From Xestospongia bergquistia (taxonomy: Eukaryota > Porifera > Demospongiae > Haplosclerida > Petrosiidae): a stretch of 64,000 nt of DNA. The stretch lies in NCBI GenBank assembly GCA_963965975.1, contig OZ014416.1, forward strand, positions 744,001-808,000. Direction: 5' to 3'. Below the pieces are notes generated by a model. The model had not been told where the DNA came from and did no database searches. It saw only the letters and a list, made by a program, of their open reading frames with translations. This document shows, piece by piece, positions 36,748 to 48,590 of this stretch. Positions within the stretch are counted from its first letter, which is position 1. Each line of letters begins with the position of its first letter. Both the position numbers and the translations under genes were made by a program.

Positions 36748-38343
36748 TTATATTACTTGACTCTACATCTAATTAACTAATAAGGACATGTTAAACTGAG
36801 TGGTTGTGAATATCACAAATATCATAGTAATAGTAGTAATGGTTATAGTGTAAACTTTACATTCAAATGATTACTATACAAGTTTGTACATTCAATTAAG
36901 AACTACATACATTAAAGTTTAAGATGAGAAGTTATTTGCTCTATTAAATACTCACCATTGCAAGCTGTAGTAACATCATCATATCTACTTCGATAATAAC
37001 CTGTTAAACAGGTACAATTAGTTGCACCAGATGTAGTGGAGTTACTGTTATCAGGACACTCCTTACATAGGTCATTACTTTGAGATGACTTGAAGTAACC
37101 TTCTGAACAAGCTATAAAGAAATTAGTAAAAAATTAAAGTATTAAAGCAAATATAATACAATTAAAAAATAAGAAAATTTTGTTTGTTTTAAAGGTATGA
37201 TCTGTTTTGAAATAGTGACATAAATGTTGCTTTTTAGAAGTAGCTATACTGATTACATAAATGTATATTACATGATCAGTAACTACAACAGTTATAAATT
37301 AACTAAATATATTAAATTGTGCAGTCAACTAGGTCTATGAACTAAAGCCATTATGTTCAAATCAATTAAGTATTAATACTGTAATAGCTAGCATTTTATT
37401 TACCATCACAGGTAATATTGTTACTTAATTCATAACCAGGATTACAAGAACATGAGACATCTACATCATCCCAAACTCCATTTAGTTCACAAGTTAACTG
37501 AACATTAGCTGACAATGGACTAGCATTCTCTATACAGCTACCAACAATGTCTATGTCTTGAGAGAAACTAATACTAGGAGCAACTGTTCGTGGATAAATG
37601 ACCAGATTTTTCACTTGATAAGGACATATGTCATAGTACACTACAAGACGTTGTATTGCTGTACAAGATCCTTTATCTACTACTGCTAAATATAAACCAG
37701 TAAAAGATACTGTAAATCTCTCCTGACGAAAGGAGAATCTATCTTGTCCAGCAGTGTGAATAAGTCGTACTCCTGTATCATAATAAGCACTACTATTAGC
37801 ACGAAATATTTCATTGATCTCATTAGTTTGAAAGACTGAAATTGAGTATGACTGTTGACAGTTAGTACAAGTACTATCAGTAGCAAATGTCACATTAATG
37901 GTCAGTTCTTTAACTCCAACATCAGTGATATTGATATATTGAGTTATTAACCAATTGTCTTGTCCTGGTTGATCAGTGCCACAAGCTAAAAGATAATGCT
38001 TACATTCAATGCCTTGATTACTGTCATACCACTGTAAGTAGAAACATATATATGTCATTGTATTATAGTATGTACAACTTACTCTTTGATAGAAAGTACC
38101 ATTAGGTTCATCAAAATCTACAGATAACCAGATACCATTACCTCCTGTAGCAGTCACTAGAGCACCAGATCTATAATTCTGTGTATCTACCAATATATGT
38201 TCAGTATTAGAGGTAGGTAATCTACCACTCTGATCTAGACAAAAGCTATCAGCATCACCAGGAGCCACTGACTGAGTAACTACCACTGTAGTAACATATA
38301 TGGACAACAAGAGAGACAGATAACAACTAGTAACTCTTTCCAT
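35353..38343 (-). CDS. EphL-6: kinase-less Eph-type receptor, type 1 (two FN3)
   Basis: Six exons join in phase (700 residues): 38083-38343, 37404-38031, 36956-37111, 35977-36509, 35861-35927 and 35353-35810. Domain order and exon lengths are the same as EphL-4, including the tail with HGYYYIDEI, YEYLYIDDI, GPVYEPV and EEYLKIM. The start chosen is MERVTSCYL; an upstream in-frame ATG at 38361 would only add six residues before the signal peptide. Its 5' half resembles the MERV-type starts of type-2 genes, so it may be a recombinant of the two types. It is the last array member; Spen follows at 38600. Confidence 0.88.
36696..36740. repeat. (AT)n microsatellite
   Basis: About 45 bases of perfect AT repeat in the intron between the EGF and FN3 exons of EphL-6. 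Confidence 0.95.
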
Positions 38344-38599
38344 AATATGCTGACAAGACAAGTATGATAGTTAGGCCACAACAAATACAAAAATTTGTTC
38401 CTCTAATCTGGTTGTTTATAAATTTGGACAAAAAATGACTACCTTCATTAATATTTGATAATGTACAATTGCACGCAAACAGACCAAACTAAATAAACAA
38501 TACATTATGACAAACATTTTGAAGTACAAAAACAATCATACAATATTTACAATACAAACAAGATACTTAATGATTAATAAATTAAATATAAAGTTATAT

Positions 38600-41500
38600 T
38601 CAAATTGTTGCTAACACCATCATTAGATGACAATTCTCTGATGCACTACTAAGAAGATCAGGAGCAACATGAGAGAGATAAGATTGTGAAAAAGGACAAG
38701 GTGGAAAAATATGAAGGACCTGCTGAGTACCCTGGGGAGAGAGAGAGAGAGAGAGTATTACAATCACTATGTCCATCTGATCATTGTACTCACCTGAGTA
38801 GTTGGTAAGTTGATAATGCCAGCTGCCTGTTTTTGCAGTAAGTAAGTGATAATACTATTTTTAAGAGTATTTGTTTGTTTTTGTACATCAGATGCATCCA
38901 ATCCACATGGTAATCCCAACAACAGACAATGGTCGTTAGTATTTTGAATACGTTTCTCAACACCTTCTAACTGTGTCTGTTCTAGTCTCATTCTTTGAGA
39001 AATTCGAAGATTAGGCATCTGTCCTTCGGGTACTTGAGGTAGACCAATTACAGCTAAATTATCATTACCTATCAATAAAATTAATATTCAATTATATGTA
39101 CTACAAAACAAATGGATTAATGGGTTTAAGAGGATAGATAAATGAACAGATATTAGATAGTGACCTTGTCACATACCAGAAAGAAAATGTAATTGTATAG
39201 CTGCTAGTTCATTCTTTAACATGAGATGTCCCTGCCACATAACAGGATAACGACGTAATAAGTCCATTAAATCTGCTTGTGGAGGCTGTGTAGGTTATAA
39301 ATAGTTATGAATAGTTATTAATAACAATAAATAACATACTTCATTTTCATTAGACTGTGGGGGCAGTGGTGGTGGGTGTGGCTTAGCTTGTTCCTGTGTT
39401 GTTGATTGGGACTGCTGGATTGGAGGAGGAGGTGGTTGTTGTAATGATTGAGAAGTAGGTGGAGCTTCTGACTGAAGTTCTGATGTCTGTGTTGATGGAG
39501 GAGGAGAACCAGGTGGAGTTCTGGGACGAGAATAGTGACCATCTTTGTCTCGTTCATCATATCGCCTTCTCTTTGAGTCAAGAGGATCAATTGGACGAGT
39601 TGTCCTCCGGCGAGATGGAGAGGGTGTACGACTATGAGGAAGATATCGATTTGAATGAGAAGGTGGACTCTCACGTCGCGGTCTATCAGGGCCCCGCCCA
39701 CCAGGACTGCGGTCACGGAAATGTCTTGAACGTGAGTGTGATGGTGGTGGAGAGGGTGAGTGATGTCGATAGTGATGATAAGGAGAGGTGTGTCCATGAC
39801 GATTCCCACGGGAAGAACTGGCATCAAATGGAGGACTAGAATGCCGATAACGTCCTGATTTTGGAGGTCTTTGAATTGGAGTACGAGGACGACCATGTCC
39901 TCGAGAAGTAGGAGAGAGAGGGGAGCGTGGACGAGGGGGGGATTGACGATAAGGTGCTGAGGGTGACAGTTGGCGTCGACGAGGATGATGTCGATCATGT
40001 TCAGAAGGAGGATGTCGATGATAACGATCATGACCAGAAGGAGAGAATTGATAAGAATCACGAGTATGACGTTCTCTTGAATCTTTTCTACGTTCCTCTT
40101 CATAACGATGGGGTAACCTCCTGTGACGTTCTTCATCTCCGCTACCTTTGTTGTCCATTTCATCCTCTGCTTCTCCAACACCAGATCGATGAGTGTCCCT
40201 CTTTTTTTCGCTAATACCACTTTGTTCCTGTCTCTTCTCATTACCTTCACTGCTGGCATCAGAGGACAAAGTATCACGACATTTTGCAACAGGCACAAAA
40301 TGAGTTTCTTCTTTTTCTTTGAGTTTGGTTTGCAAAGTAGACTTGTCTTCTTTAAATACTTCATCATCACCATGTTCTTTCTTTTTCTCTTTGAAAGTGT
40401 TCTCATCAACCTTATCTTCTATAATCTCTTCCATTATTATCTCTGTCTTTATTTCATCTTCAACATGATTAAACTCATCTCCACTGCTAAAATCACTCTC
40501 AATACGGTTCTTTTCCTCAAGATCTAGTGCCAAGAGTCCCTCAAGTTTCAATGGTTTCTCACGCTCTTTCCATGCTATAGAAATCTTGGGACGTTCGGAA
40601 GACTGTAACATATCAACCTCATTATCAGGAAGTGGCACTTCCTCTTCCTATTAACAAAAGCAAAACAATTAATACTAATTAACAATGTGGGTGGCTAATA
40701 CAATTAGAGTAAAAATTCATATGACCCTTACTGTTAGTTTGTTAGTAACCTCTAGTTCTGTTTCTCTCTGTGTCTCTGTTTCCTCCATAATCTCTCTATT
40801 CGGTAACAGTTCACTACTATCATTGGACTCCTTCTTCTGTAGTTCCTCCATTACTATAGGTTCTGGCTTCACTTCAATTGTATTTTCTTTCTTGTCATCA
40901 TTTCTATCATCATCATTGTCATCAATATCTTCATCGTAAGTAATAACAACTTTAGGTTTGTCTCTTGTTATTTGTTCAACTTTCTCTTCTTTTCTTTCCT
41001 TTGTTTTTCTGTCCTTGTCTTTTACAAGTTTGTCCACATCCTCATTGACTGTTTTCACTTCCTCTCCATCTTTCTCCTTCTTGGTTTCTTTTTTCCTGTC
41101 GTAACTATCCTCCCTTGTCTCTCTCTCTGCTCCCTTTTCTTCTCTGGGACTCCCTTTAGATTTGGTAACATGTTGATCTCCTTTCTTATCTTTGTCACGA
41201 TCATCTTTCTTATCATCTCTCCTGCTCTCATGATGACTCCTGTGTTTAGAGCGTTGTCTATCATGATGTTCTTTAGACTTAGTTGTCCCTTTTCCTCGTA
41301 CATCTTCCCCACTTTGATCATTATTGTCAGACATTTTGTCACCTCGTTTCTCTCGCCTACTATCATCACTTCGTCTTTTCTTATCTCTCTCTCTTGATTT
41401 TTTAGAACTCTCATGAGTGTCATCGCTCCTGCTACTAGTGGACCGTCTTCTTTTCCTTTTTGACTTGGTCTTGGAACTTTGTTTATCATTATCACTATCA

Positions 41501-44500
41501 GATACATCACTGTCGCTGGAACTGATGTCTCTTGAACCTTTTCGTCGTTTCCGTTTCTCATTCTCCTTGTCTTTTCGTCTCTCTCTTTCACGTCTTCGTC
41601 TGAATTCCTTCAGATCATCTTCGTAGTCTCCAACGTATCCACGAGAGTCATAAGGATGAGGATAATGTCGCATTGGACCAGGAGGAGGATAGGGTGAGTA
41701 CCCATAGTAATCTGTCTCCATGTAATGGTAACCATAGTAATCAACAGGAGGACCATGAGGTGGCATAGGACTCATTCCAGGTATCATTGGTATGGGTCTG
41801 GGACTGTACATAGAGGGATGTCCCATTGAGTGATCAGGATACATAGGTCCTGGACCTGGAAAAGGACGAGCTGGACCACTTGGATTTTCCAGACGAGTAA
41901 AGAAAGCAGCTTTGGCATCTCTATTAGCAAAATCTGCCTACAGAGATTTATAAGACACACCTTTTAATAACTTAATTTAACCCTCAAAACTCATGTCCTC
42001 TAATTAATTAACTATTAATTAATAATTACCATGATTTTGGAGTGATTGTTTCCAATAATACTTCCTTTGACTCCGCCCAAAGCTTCTTTTGCTTCCTCCA
42101 TTGTTTCAAACTGTACCATAGCTGTGTATGTCTGTCTATCTACTCCAAGTCTGACAACTTTACCATATTTGGAAAAATACTTTTCCAATTGAGTCTCTGA
42201 AAGTGAAGGGTCAATCCCATCCACCCAGAGCACCTTACTGGGTGTTCCCTTACCAAAGCCAACCTATTATAAGAGGGTGGGGTCATAGAGAGTGCTATCA
42301 TGTCTTATCTCACTCTAATCTTGTTCCCTCCTATTTGTGCGCCATCCATGTGTCTTTTAGCGGAGACAGCATTGAGTAAATCATAAAAGAGTATGAAACC
42401 ATATGTTGCATTGCCAGACATCTTTTTAATCTCCACATCCTATGGATGGATGAATAGATAACTGGATGAATGGGTAGATAATGAATGGATCAATGAATAG
42501 AATAAATGGACAGATACATTAAATGGATGGATTATAGAGTGAATGGACGGACAAACAGATGCACAAACAGTACTTACCAATATTGTTCCATATCGTTGGA
42601 ATACGTCCCTCAATTCATAAATACTAATATTTTTAGGAATATTTCCAACAAACAAAGACCTTGTTGCATTGGGGTCAATATCCTCAGTGGTAAGAAAAGG
42701 GTTAACACCTCGACCAAATCCCATGGGATGTCCCTGTGACATGGATTGATGAGGAGGATAGGGAAGATCACGACCTCCGCTAGGAAATTCTGGAAACGAG
42801 GAGAACAGATAAGTACCAATAGTAATTATAGTAAATAGTTTAAAATAGACAGTGTGATGGTCTAAATTTTGACATTGGTATATAGGATATTAAGGATAGT
42901 GGACTATAAGAGAGTATTTTTACAAAAAGGTTTTACTAAATGTTATGTTTTTAGTACTGAGCATTAACAAACATTGTATTAATTCTGGTATCATTCTTAC
43001 CATCTTTGCTAAATGGAGATAATTTCAATTTCAATCCAAACAAACTCATTCCTTGAGTACCTTTTAAAGCAGCCTTACTCTCACTATTACTATATTAATT
43101 TGTGATAAATACTCATATCAACAAACAAAATATGCACTTTTTAAACTTTACTAATGCATAGTATTTCTCTCCTTCAGCATAAAGACGAACTTCAGGTCTA
43201 GTACTGTAATTGTAAAACTCATAGTAAAGAGCTTCATGTACAGATAGCTCTGAGAGGAGGAGGAAAGAGAGGAGGGGATTTTAACTTTCATCAATACCAC
43301 ACGTTGGTATTTACCTGGTCGTTGTTGAGACAGATTTGTAACTTTCAGAATCACACCAACTCTTTCCTTGTCTTTTTTCTTCTTTGTTTTTTCTCCATCT
43401 CCTTCTCCCTCAGAATCAGAGGTACTCGTTGAACTAGAACTCTCTCCATTACTATCACTTGAACTGCTGTCAGCGTCACTCGAGGAACTAGAAAGACTAA
43501 CAGTTTAACATGTTTACTATTTTATACACAAGTAAGACACCACAGTCTGGTGTCACATCTTTTGTATCATAAAAATAATAATACTCTTATTCATGTCATT
43601 TAAACCTCCTATTACATAGACAATGCTACCAATACCTCATCTTATAGATATTATAGTTATAAGATACTTTCAAATGATAGTGTCAAACATATACAATCAG
43701 ACTGTGCATATAGGAGCCAGTCTTCTCCAGCTTTAAAAACACTCCTTGAGTTCAGTCTCATTATAACTATACTACTAGTTGGAATGTATGGGAATGGGAC
43801 TATGTGAGAGAGTATAGGACTGAGGATATACAACTCACCTTATCCAGTTCTAAACTAACATAAGATACAGACAAGCACAGAACAATAACTATTAATCAAT
43901 ACAATATACAATAGATGAACAAAAAGATGGAAAAGAGAAAAGTCATAATCAATCAACGATGTCCTCAGGGCATTCTTGTCCACATCAATACTGTGATTGT
44001 CAATTAGTGTAGAAGATAGCAGGGGTGTCCTCTTAAAAATTCCTTACAATAGTCACCACCATGAATAATGTGTGATTATTAATTAGTGTGTAAACAGCAG
44101 GGGTGTCCTCATAAAATTCCTTACAATAGTCACCACCATAATCACTGTGATTTGTGATTATTAATTAGTATGTAAACAACAGGAGTGTCCTCAGAACGTC
44201 CTCATCAATATTCTGATTATCAATTAATACATTAACAGCAAGGACATCCTCATTCTCATACAATCACGACCAAACACATTATGTTAACCTACAGCTTCCT
44301 CTTCTCAAAAGTTGTTGCACAAAATAATAAACATGTCCCCACGATCTTCACACAAATAGACAAATACAATGATACAAACAATTAACAGGAGGATATCCCC
44401 ACAACAATCATCATCAAAACTGCCAGCAAAAATCACACGTTGTACCAGTAAAAATCACAGCTGTCAAATACTAGAACACACGTGTACAAAACACACACAG

Positions 44501-45604
44501 ACAACTAACGCAATAATCAAATAATCTCAGATTTCACTTTCTCCTCGCTGGAAACAAAATATGATATTACTGCTCTTTCACATATGTCTAATAGTTACCA
44601 TGGTAACAAAATCACCAAGGTAACTATATCAACAGGATCAATTCAAGTGTTTCCATGATACAAAATGCAAAAAAGTAATAGCATTTAAAACAGATTGGAA
44701 ATGGTCTTGAAAATTTTCTCAAACTCAAAAGCACCGACATGACAGTGATATACAGAAGGACTCATCACCTGGTTAGCAATGAGTGTATCTTGTAAGGTAC
44801 CAGCCAATGAAGTAACAATCTCAAAGTCTCAATACTAAATTGATCTTGATCTATGCTTTACAAAAGCCACACACACACACACACACACATACACACTAAT
44901 ACACTATAAGGACAACATTAACACTTTATAGCTACACAATAAAAAGGGGAGGAATAAACTATAACTGACAAACAATCTATTTATTAATGATACACATAAT
45001 ATATATATACAGTTTCAATATGTAGTTACTTTAGGGGTAGGATCTTACCTGTTGTTTTTCTTGGTATCTTTCTCTGGTCTTTCAGGACTACTGTAATAAC
45101 GACGAGAATTTTCCGCTTTGTCACGAACAGACTTATAATTTGTCCTAATTTCACATCCCTAAATGAGAGAGAGAGAGTACAATAACTAACATTAGGCTCA
45201 ATGGCCATAATTTACCTTGATTTTAATATCTGCATTTCGTGCTTCAACTGCAGATTCCAACTCATGAAAATCGATGAATGCAGCCAAGCCCATGTTCGGA
45301 TGACGTTGTGGGAGGAGCTTCACCCCATCAACCTTACCATATCTGCTAATGAAAGGTATAGTCAATTAATCATAAATACAAGACCTATCATTATGTATTT
45401 TAAAATTATTAACCAATATGGTTAATTAAATATTAAACTATTAAAAGGCAGCAATTTTTAAATAGATATCTCTTCAATTTACTTGGAAAAGTATTCTTTA
45501 ATATCTTGCTCTGTCATGTCTTCAGGTAGACCACCAACCCAAAGATGTCGAGAGCTAGTAGAAGAGTTACCTGCAGACGACGTGTTACTACCTCCAGTGG
45601 CCAT
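38600..45604 (-). CDS. spen: Spen-family RRM/SPOC transcriptional co-regulator
   Basis: Nuclear RNA-binding scaffold linking RNA to transcription repression, by family knowledge. The start (45604) opens with a Ser/Gly-rich lead and RHLWVGGLPEDMTEQDI, the first RRM, completed in the exon at 45216-45345 (GVKLLPQRHPNMGLAAF). Further RRMs are encoded at about 42594-42705 (SLFVGNIPKNISIYELRDVF) and 42020-42260 (VLWVDGIDPSLSETQLEKYF). The middle (39340-41850) encodes a long Lys/Arg/Ser/Glu-rich disordered region with SR-like and Pro-rich parts. The C-terminal SPOC domain spans 38600-39290, with QRMRLEQTQLEGVEKRI, LLLGLPCG and the end ASENCHLMMVLATI, close to vertebrate SPEN. One exon near 43315-43485 is hard to keep in frame. 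The intron at about 43490-45048 is the longest. Confidence 0.9.
43960..44255. repeat. About 80-base degenerate tandem repeat in Spen intron
   Basis: Three to four units containing CAGGGGTGTCCTC and GATTATTAATTAGT, with starts near 44017, 44096 and 44178. They lie in the largest Spen intron. I see no coding in this intron apart from possible microexons. Confidence 0.75.
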
Positions 45605-45747
45605 TTTCTCAGTTGTAGTATACGGAAATAAACGGAGCACAACAGCTCATATCGTTATTGCAAAAAATCAACAATAAATTTAAAATTGAGATTAAATAAA
45701 AAAAATTTGATTGCTGAGGGGAGTAATTAATTAATAAAAATAATTAA

Positions 45748-48126
45748 TTATGATGTATCATGATTGTGGGTATCAGATTTGTCCTCAATAAAATTATTGT
45801 AATACAAAATTTTCAATCTCTCTAGAAATATGAATATCAACACTGTATGAGGACCTAGTCGAGCATAATAAGGTGTGAAACCTTTCCACAGACTAAAGAA
45901 CCCTTCATTTCGTATTATTTTGAAAAGAACATCCAAGACTCCTCTGTATTCAGGAACACCGTTAATTACTTTCATGTTCTGGATTCTAACATAAGTAATA
46001 ATACATTTTTACATGTACATTTAATAGATGTACCTAGTCTTAGTGATATCGACTGGCATTGAGCTAGCTGTTGTTACAAATCCACTGATCATACTGGCAG
46101 CAAAATGCAGTTTAATATCATCAACGAAATAGGCTAAGAAAGGAGATGGGAAGCAATGAATGATGGACGAATGGATGGATGGATAAATGGTTAAATGAAT
46201 TTACATGTTGATAACAGGAACTGTTTAGCCTGTGAATAGGTAGCTAGCTGAGCAGCATTGACAACCATAGCTCTGACAACAGTAGGAGTACAACCCTGTA
46301 ATTAAAGCAATCAAAACATACAACCACATACACACATTTGGCAAACATACCCTCCACAAAGTCAGGACACCCTCCTCTCGAGCAATTCTAAACATAGCAT
46401 CAAAAACATTCCTGTAACCTCGTTTTAATTCAGCTGGTAGACTAAAAAAGAACGCATAATTTTATAAGAATATAATAGATTATGGCAACCACCTACCGTC
46501 CATCCAGTGTCATTCTTACTAATGATACTTCTGTGGGGTTACCAAGAACAGCTGCAGAACCACCAGCTGTCATTCCTACCAAAAGGAGGAACAAATAAAT
46601 GTTTACAACAAAGGTATGTACAGCAAGTATTACAATAAAACTTACTACAATAATAATAATACAGGTGCTATGTACATATAATAATTAACCCAAATGTAGT
46701 AGTAATTAACAGTTAACAGTTATTCTAACAGTTGCTCAACAGAACACTTTGAAATGTGAAACAAATCAAGCCTTATATACATAGTATGTCATCATAATAT
46801 TACATAGTGTAGTATTACATGTTTACTACAAGTGTCTTAATATAACTTAGTATCTATAAACTATTATTATAGGATTCAAATATGTGTATACTGCATATAT
46901 TTGTTGTAAATTTTAAACAACATTGCTGACAAAATACCTACCTAATAACAGCTTCATTATAATGCCAGGTGGTGTACCATCAGCACTAGAAAAAGAAAAA
47001 AAAAGCATTAGTTTATATATTATTGTTAGTCTTCAATGCTAGGTTTGAATTTTACTTCAGCATGTCAGAGCTATCAGTGATGGAGACATCGTGTCATAGA
47101 ATTCAATATGGCTTTCTTATGTTTACAAAATACTGGTGCTATGGTAACATGATAGCCATCAAATAGAGACAGGCAACCTGAACCATGTTTTTAAAATATG
47201 ACTGCTAATAAAATCATCACACTGACAGACACAATATAATATGTGACCATTATATGCGAAAAGAGCACCAAAGTTGGGATTTGTATATTTTTAGTTTTTG
47301 TATAGGCTGTAATCCGTTGTCTTGGCTACTGAATGGCGTTTGTCCCGTATGAATTGGACTTAGCATTTTGAAGTTACGCTATGTCAAAGTCGGTCACTAA
47401 GAGATATAGATTTTTAGCCTGTACTAAAAATTACATAATAGTGACTTTGGTGCTTTTTTGTATCTACAGTCACTTATGTTAATCATTACTTACATTACTC
47501 AAAAGATCAGTTTTTATTTAACTTACCCAGAAAATTGATCAAACAAAGCTTGATAAATTCCTAGACGGCAAGTACTGTAGGTAGCCTGTCTCAAGACACC
47601 AGCTGATAATCTAGAAAACAAATATAATATATTTGTATTACTAATATCTACTGTAGGGGCTTACCCATTGTAAATACCAAAGAACCCTTCATTTCTGAGT
47701 ACCCTTCCAATTGCATGTAAAGATGTTTTGTGCTCACGAAGTTTGCCTCCTTCACCTAAAAATGTTGCAAGATAACTCTATAGCAGATGCATATGTAAAT
47801 AAATTTAATTCAGTAGAAGGAGTTCTGTATTTAATGGCAGCTAGACTTACCACTCATTTGCATACGATTTTTCACAAGATCCAAAGGCTGAGTGAAAAAT
47901 ACTGCTCCAACACTAGAGAGTAAAAAGTCAGTCAGTATTACATTTAATAAACATAAGTGCTGTCATTCTCTTTAATTTAAAAGGAGCTCTGTCTCCACTC
48001 TTACCCTGCCATTCCTCCAAGAAGGAAGTTGACTGACTTAGGAATAACTCCAGGTGGAACATGGCTTTTGGGAGAAGCTGCAGTTATTCGTTGCTGATCT
48101 GAACTCTGTACGAGTTTAGCAGACAT
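45748..48126 (-). CDS. slc25a11: Mitochondrial 2-oxoglutarate/malate carrier, copy A
   Basis: Inner-membrane antiporter of the SLC25 family, exchanging 2-oxoglutarate for malate. The start at 48126 encodes MSAKLVQSS, then PKSVNFLLGGMAG, as in SLC25A11. Exons follow through 47520-47930 (first carrier repeat), 46320-46580 (second repeat), 46010-46300 (SSMPVDITKTR, a Px(D/E)xx(K/R)-type carrier signature) and 45748-45985, ending in GFTPYYARLGPHTVL, a strong SLC25A11 match. The protein is about the usual size (roughly 310 residues); exons were recognised but not all summed. Spen's start lies only 144 bases past the stop, on the same strand. Intron 4 holds a MITE-like element. Confidence 0.9.
47258..47459. 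mobile_element. MITE-like element with inverted repeats
   Basis: Left end GAAAAGAGCACCAAAGT and right end ACTTTGGTGCTTTTTT are inverted copies (GCACCAAAGT perfect, flanks imperfect) about 200 bases apart. Nothing coding lies between them. A TA pair flanks each side (near 47253 and 47461), compatible with a TA target duplication but not proof. It lies in an intron of the first SLC25A11-type gene. Confidence 0.55.
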
Positions 48127-48590
48127 CTTTCTGTACTAAAAAAAGTGTAGTACTATGAGCTATGGCCAACAAGTGAAGTGTAGATAGACCTTGTGGTACG
48201 AAGCTGCAGGAAGTTTAGTACAACCCAGTTTAGGAAACGCATGATAGATAGTACATATACGGCGTGTTTTAGGGTGTATTGAAGGTGTGTATTATCATGT
48301 GATGGAGATATCTTAGCCAAAACAAAATAATTTACACGTTGCAAATAACTCGTGATACTAGTTAAATTAGAGATCAGTTGATCTTCTGTTAATACTTAAT
48401 TAATTCTACAGCTGGCAAAACTCTACTTGCTCTCAGTCAAGCCAACAACTTTACCTATGTTCCTCATATAGTCATATTTGACCTTTGTCACTTTTTTTTG
48501 ATGCATAATAGTTATTAAATAGTAGAAAAAACTGACAATATATATAATATTGTCGTAATGTGAGGATATTATACTCCTAATCTGACTGCC

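Noticed and set aside
14478..38343. Idea that the receptors are full Eph kinases with the kinase missed
   Set aside because: Every intact tail exon ends in a stop and the next gene's exons start within about 100 to 400 bases, leaving no room for a kinase domain.
40123..41397. Plus-strand hydrophobic open frames rich in F, L and S
   Set aside because: Antisense shadows of the Lys/Arg/Glu-rich Spen middle region; no start context, splice sites or domain support.
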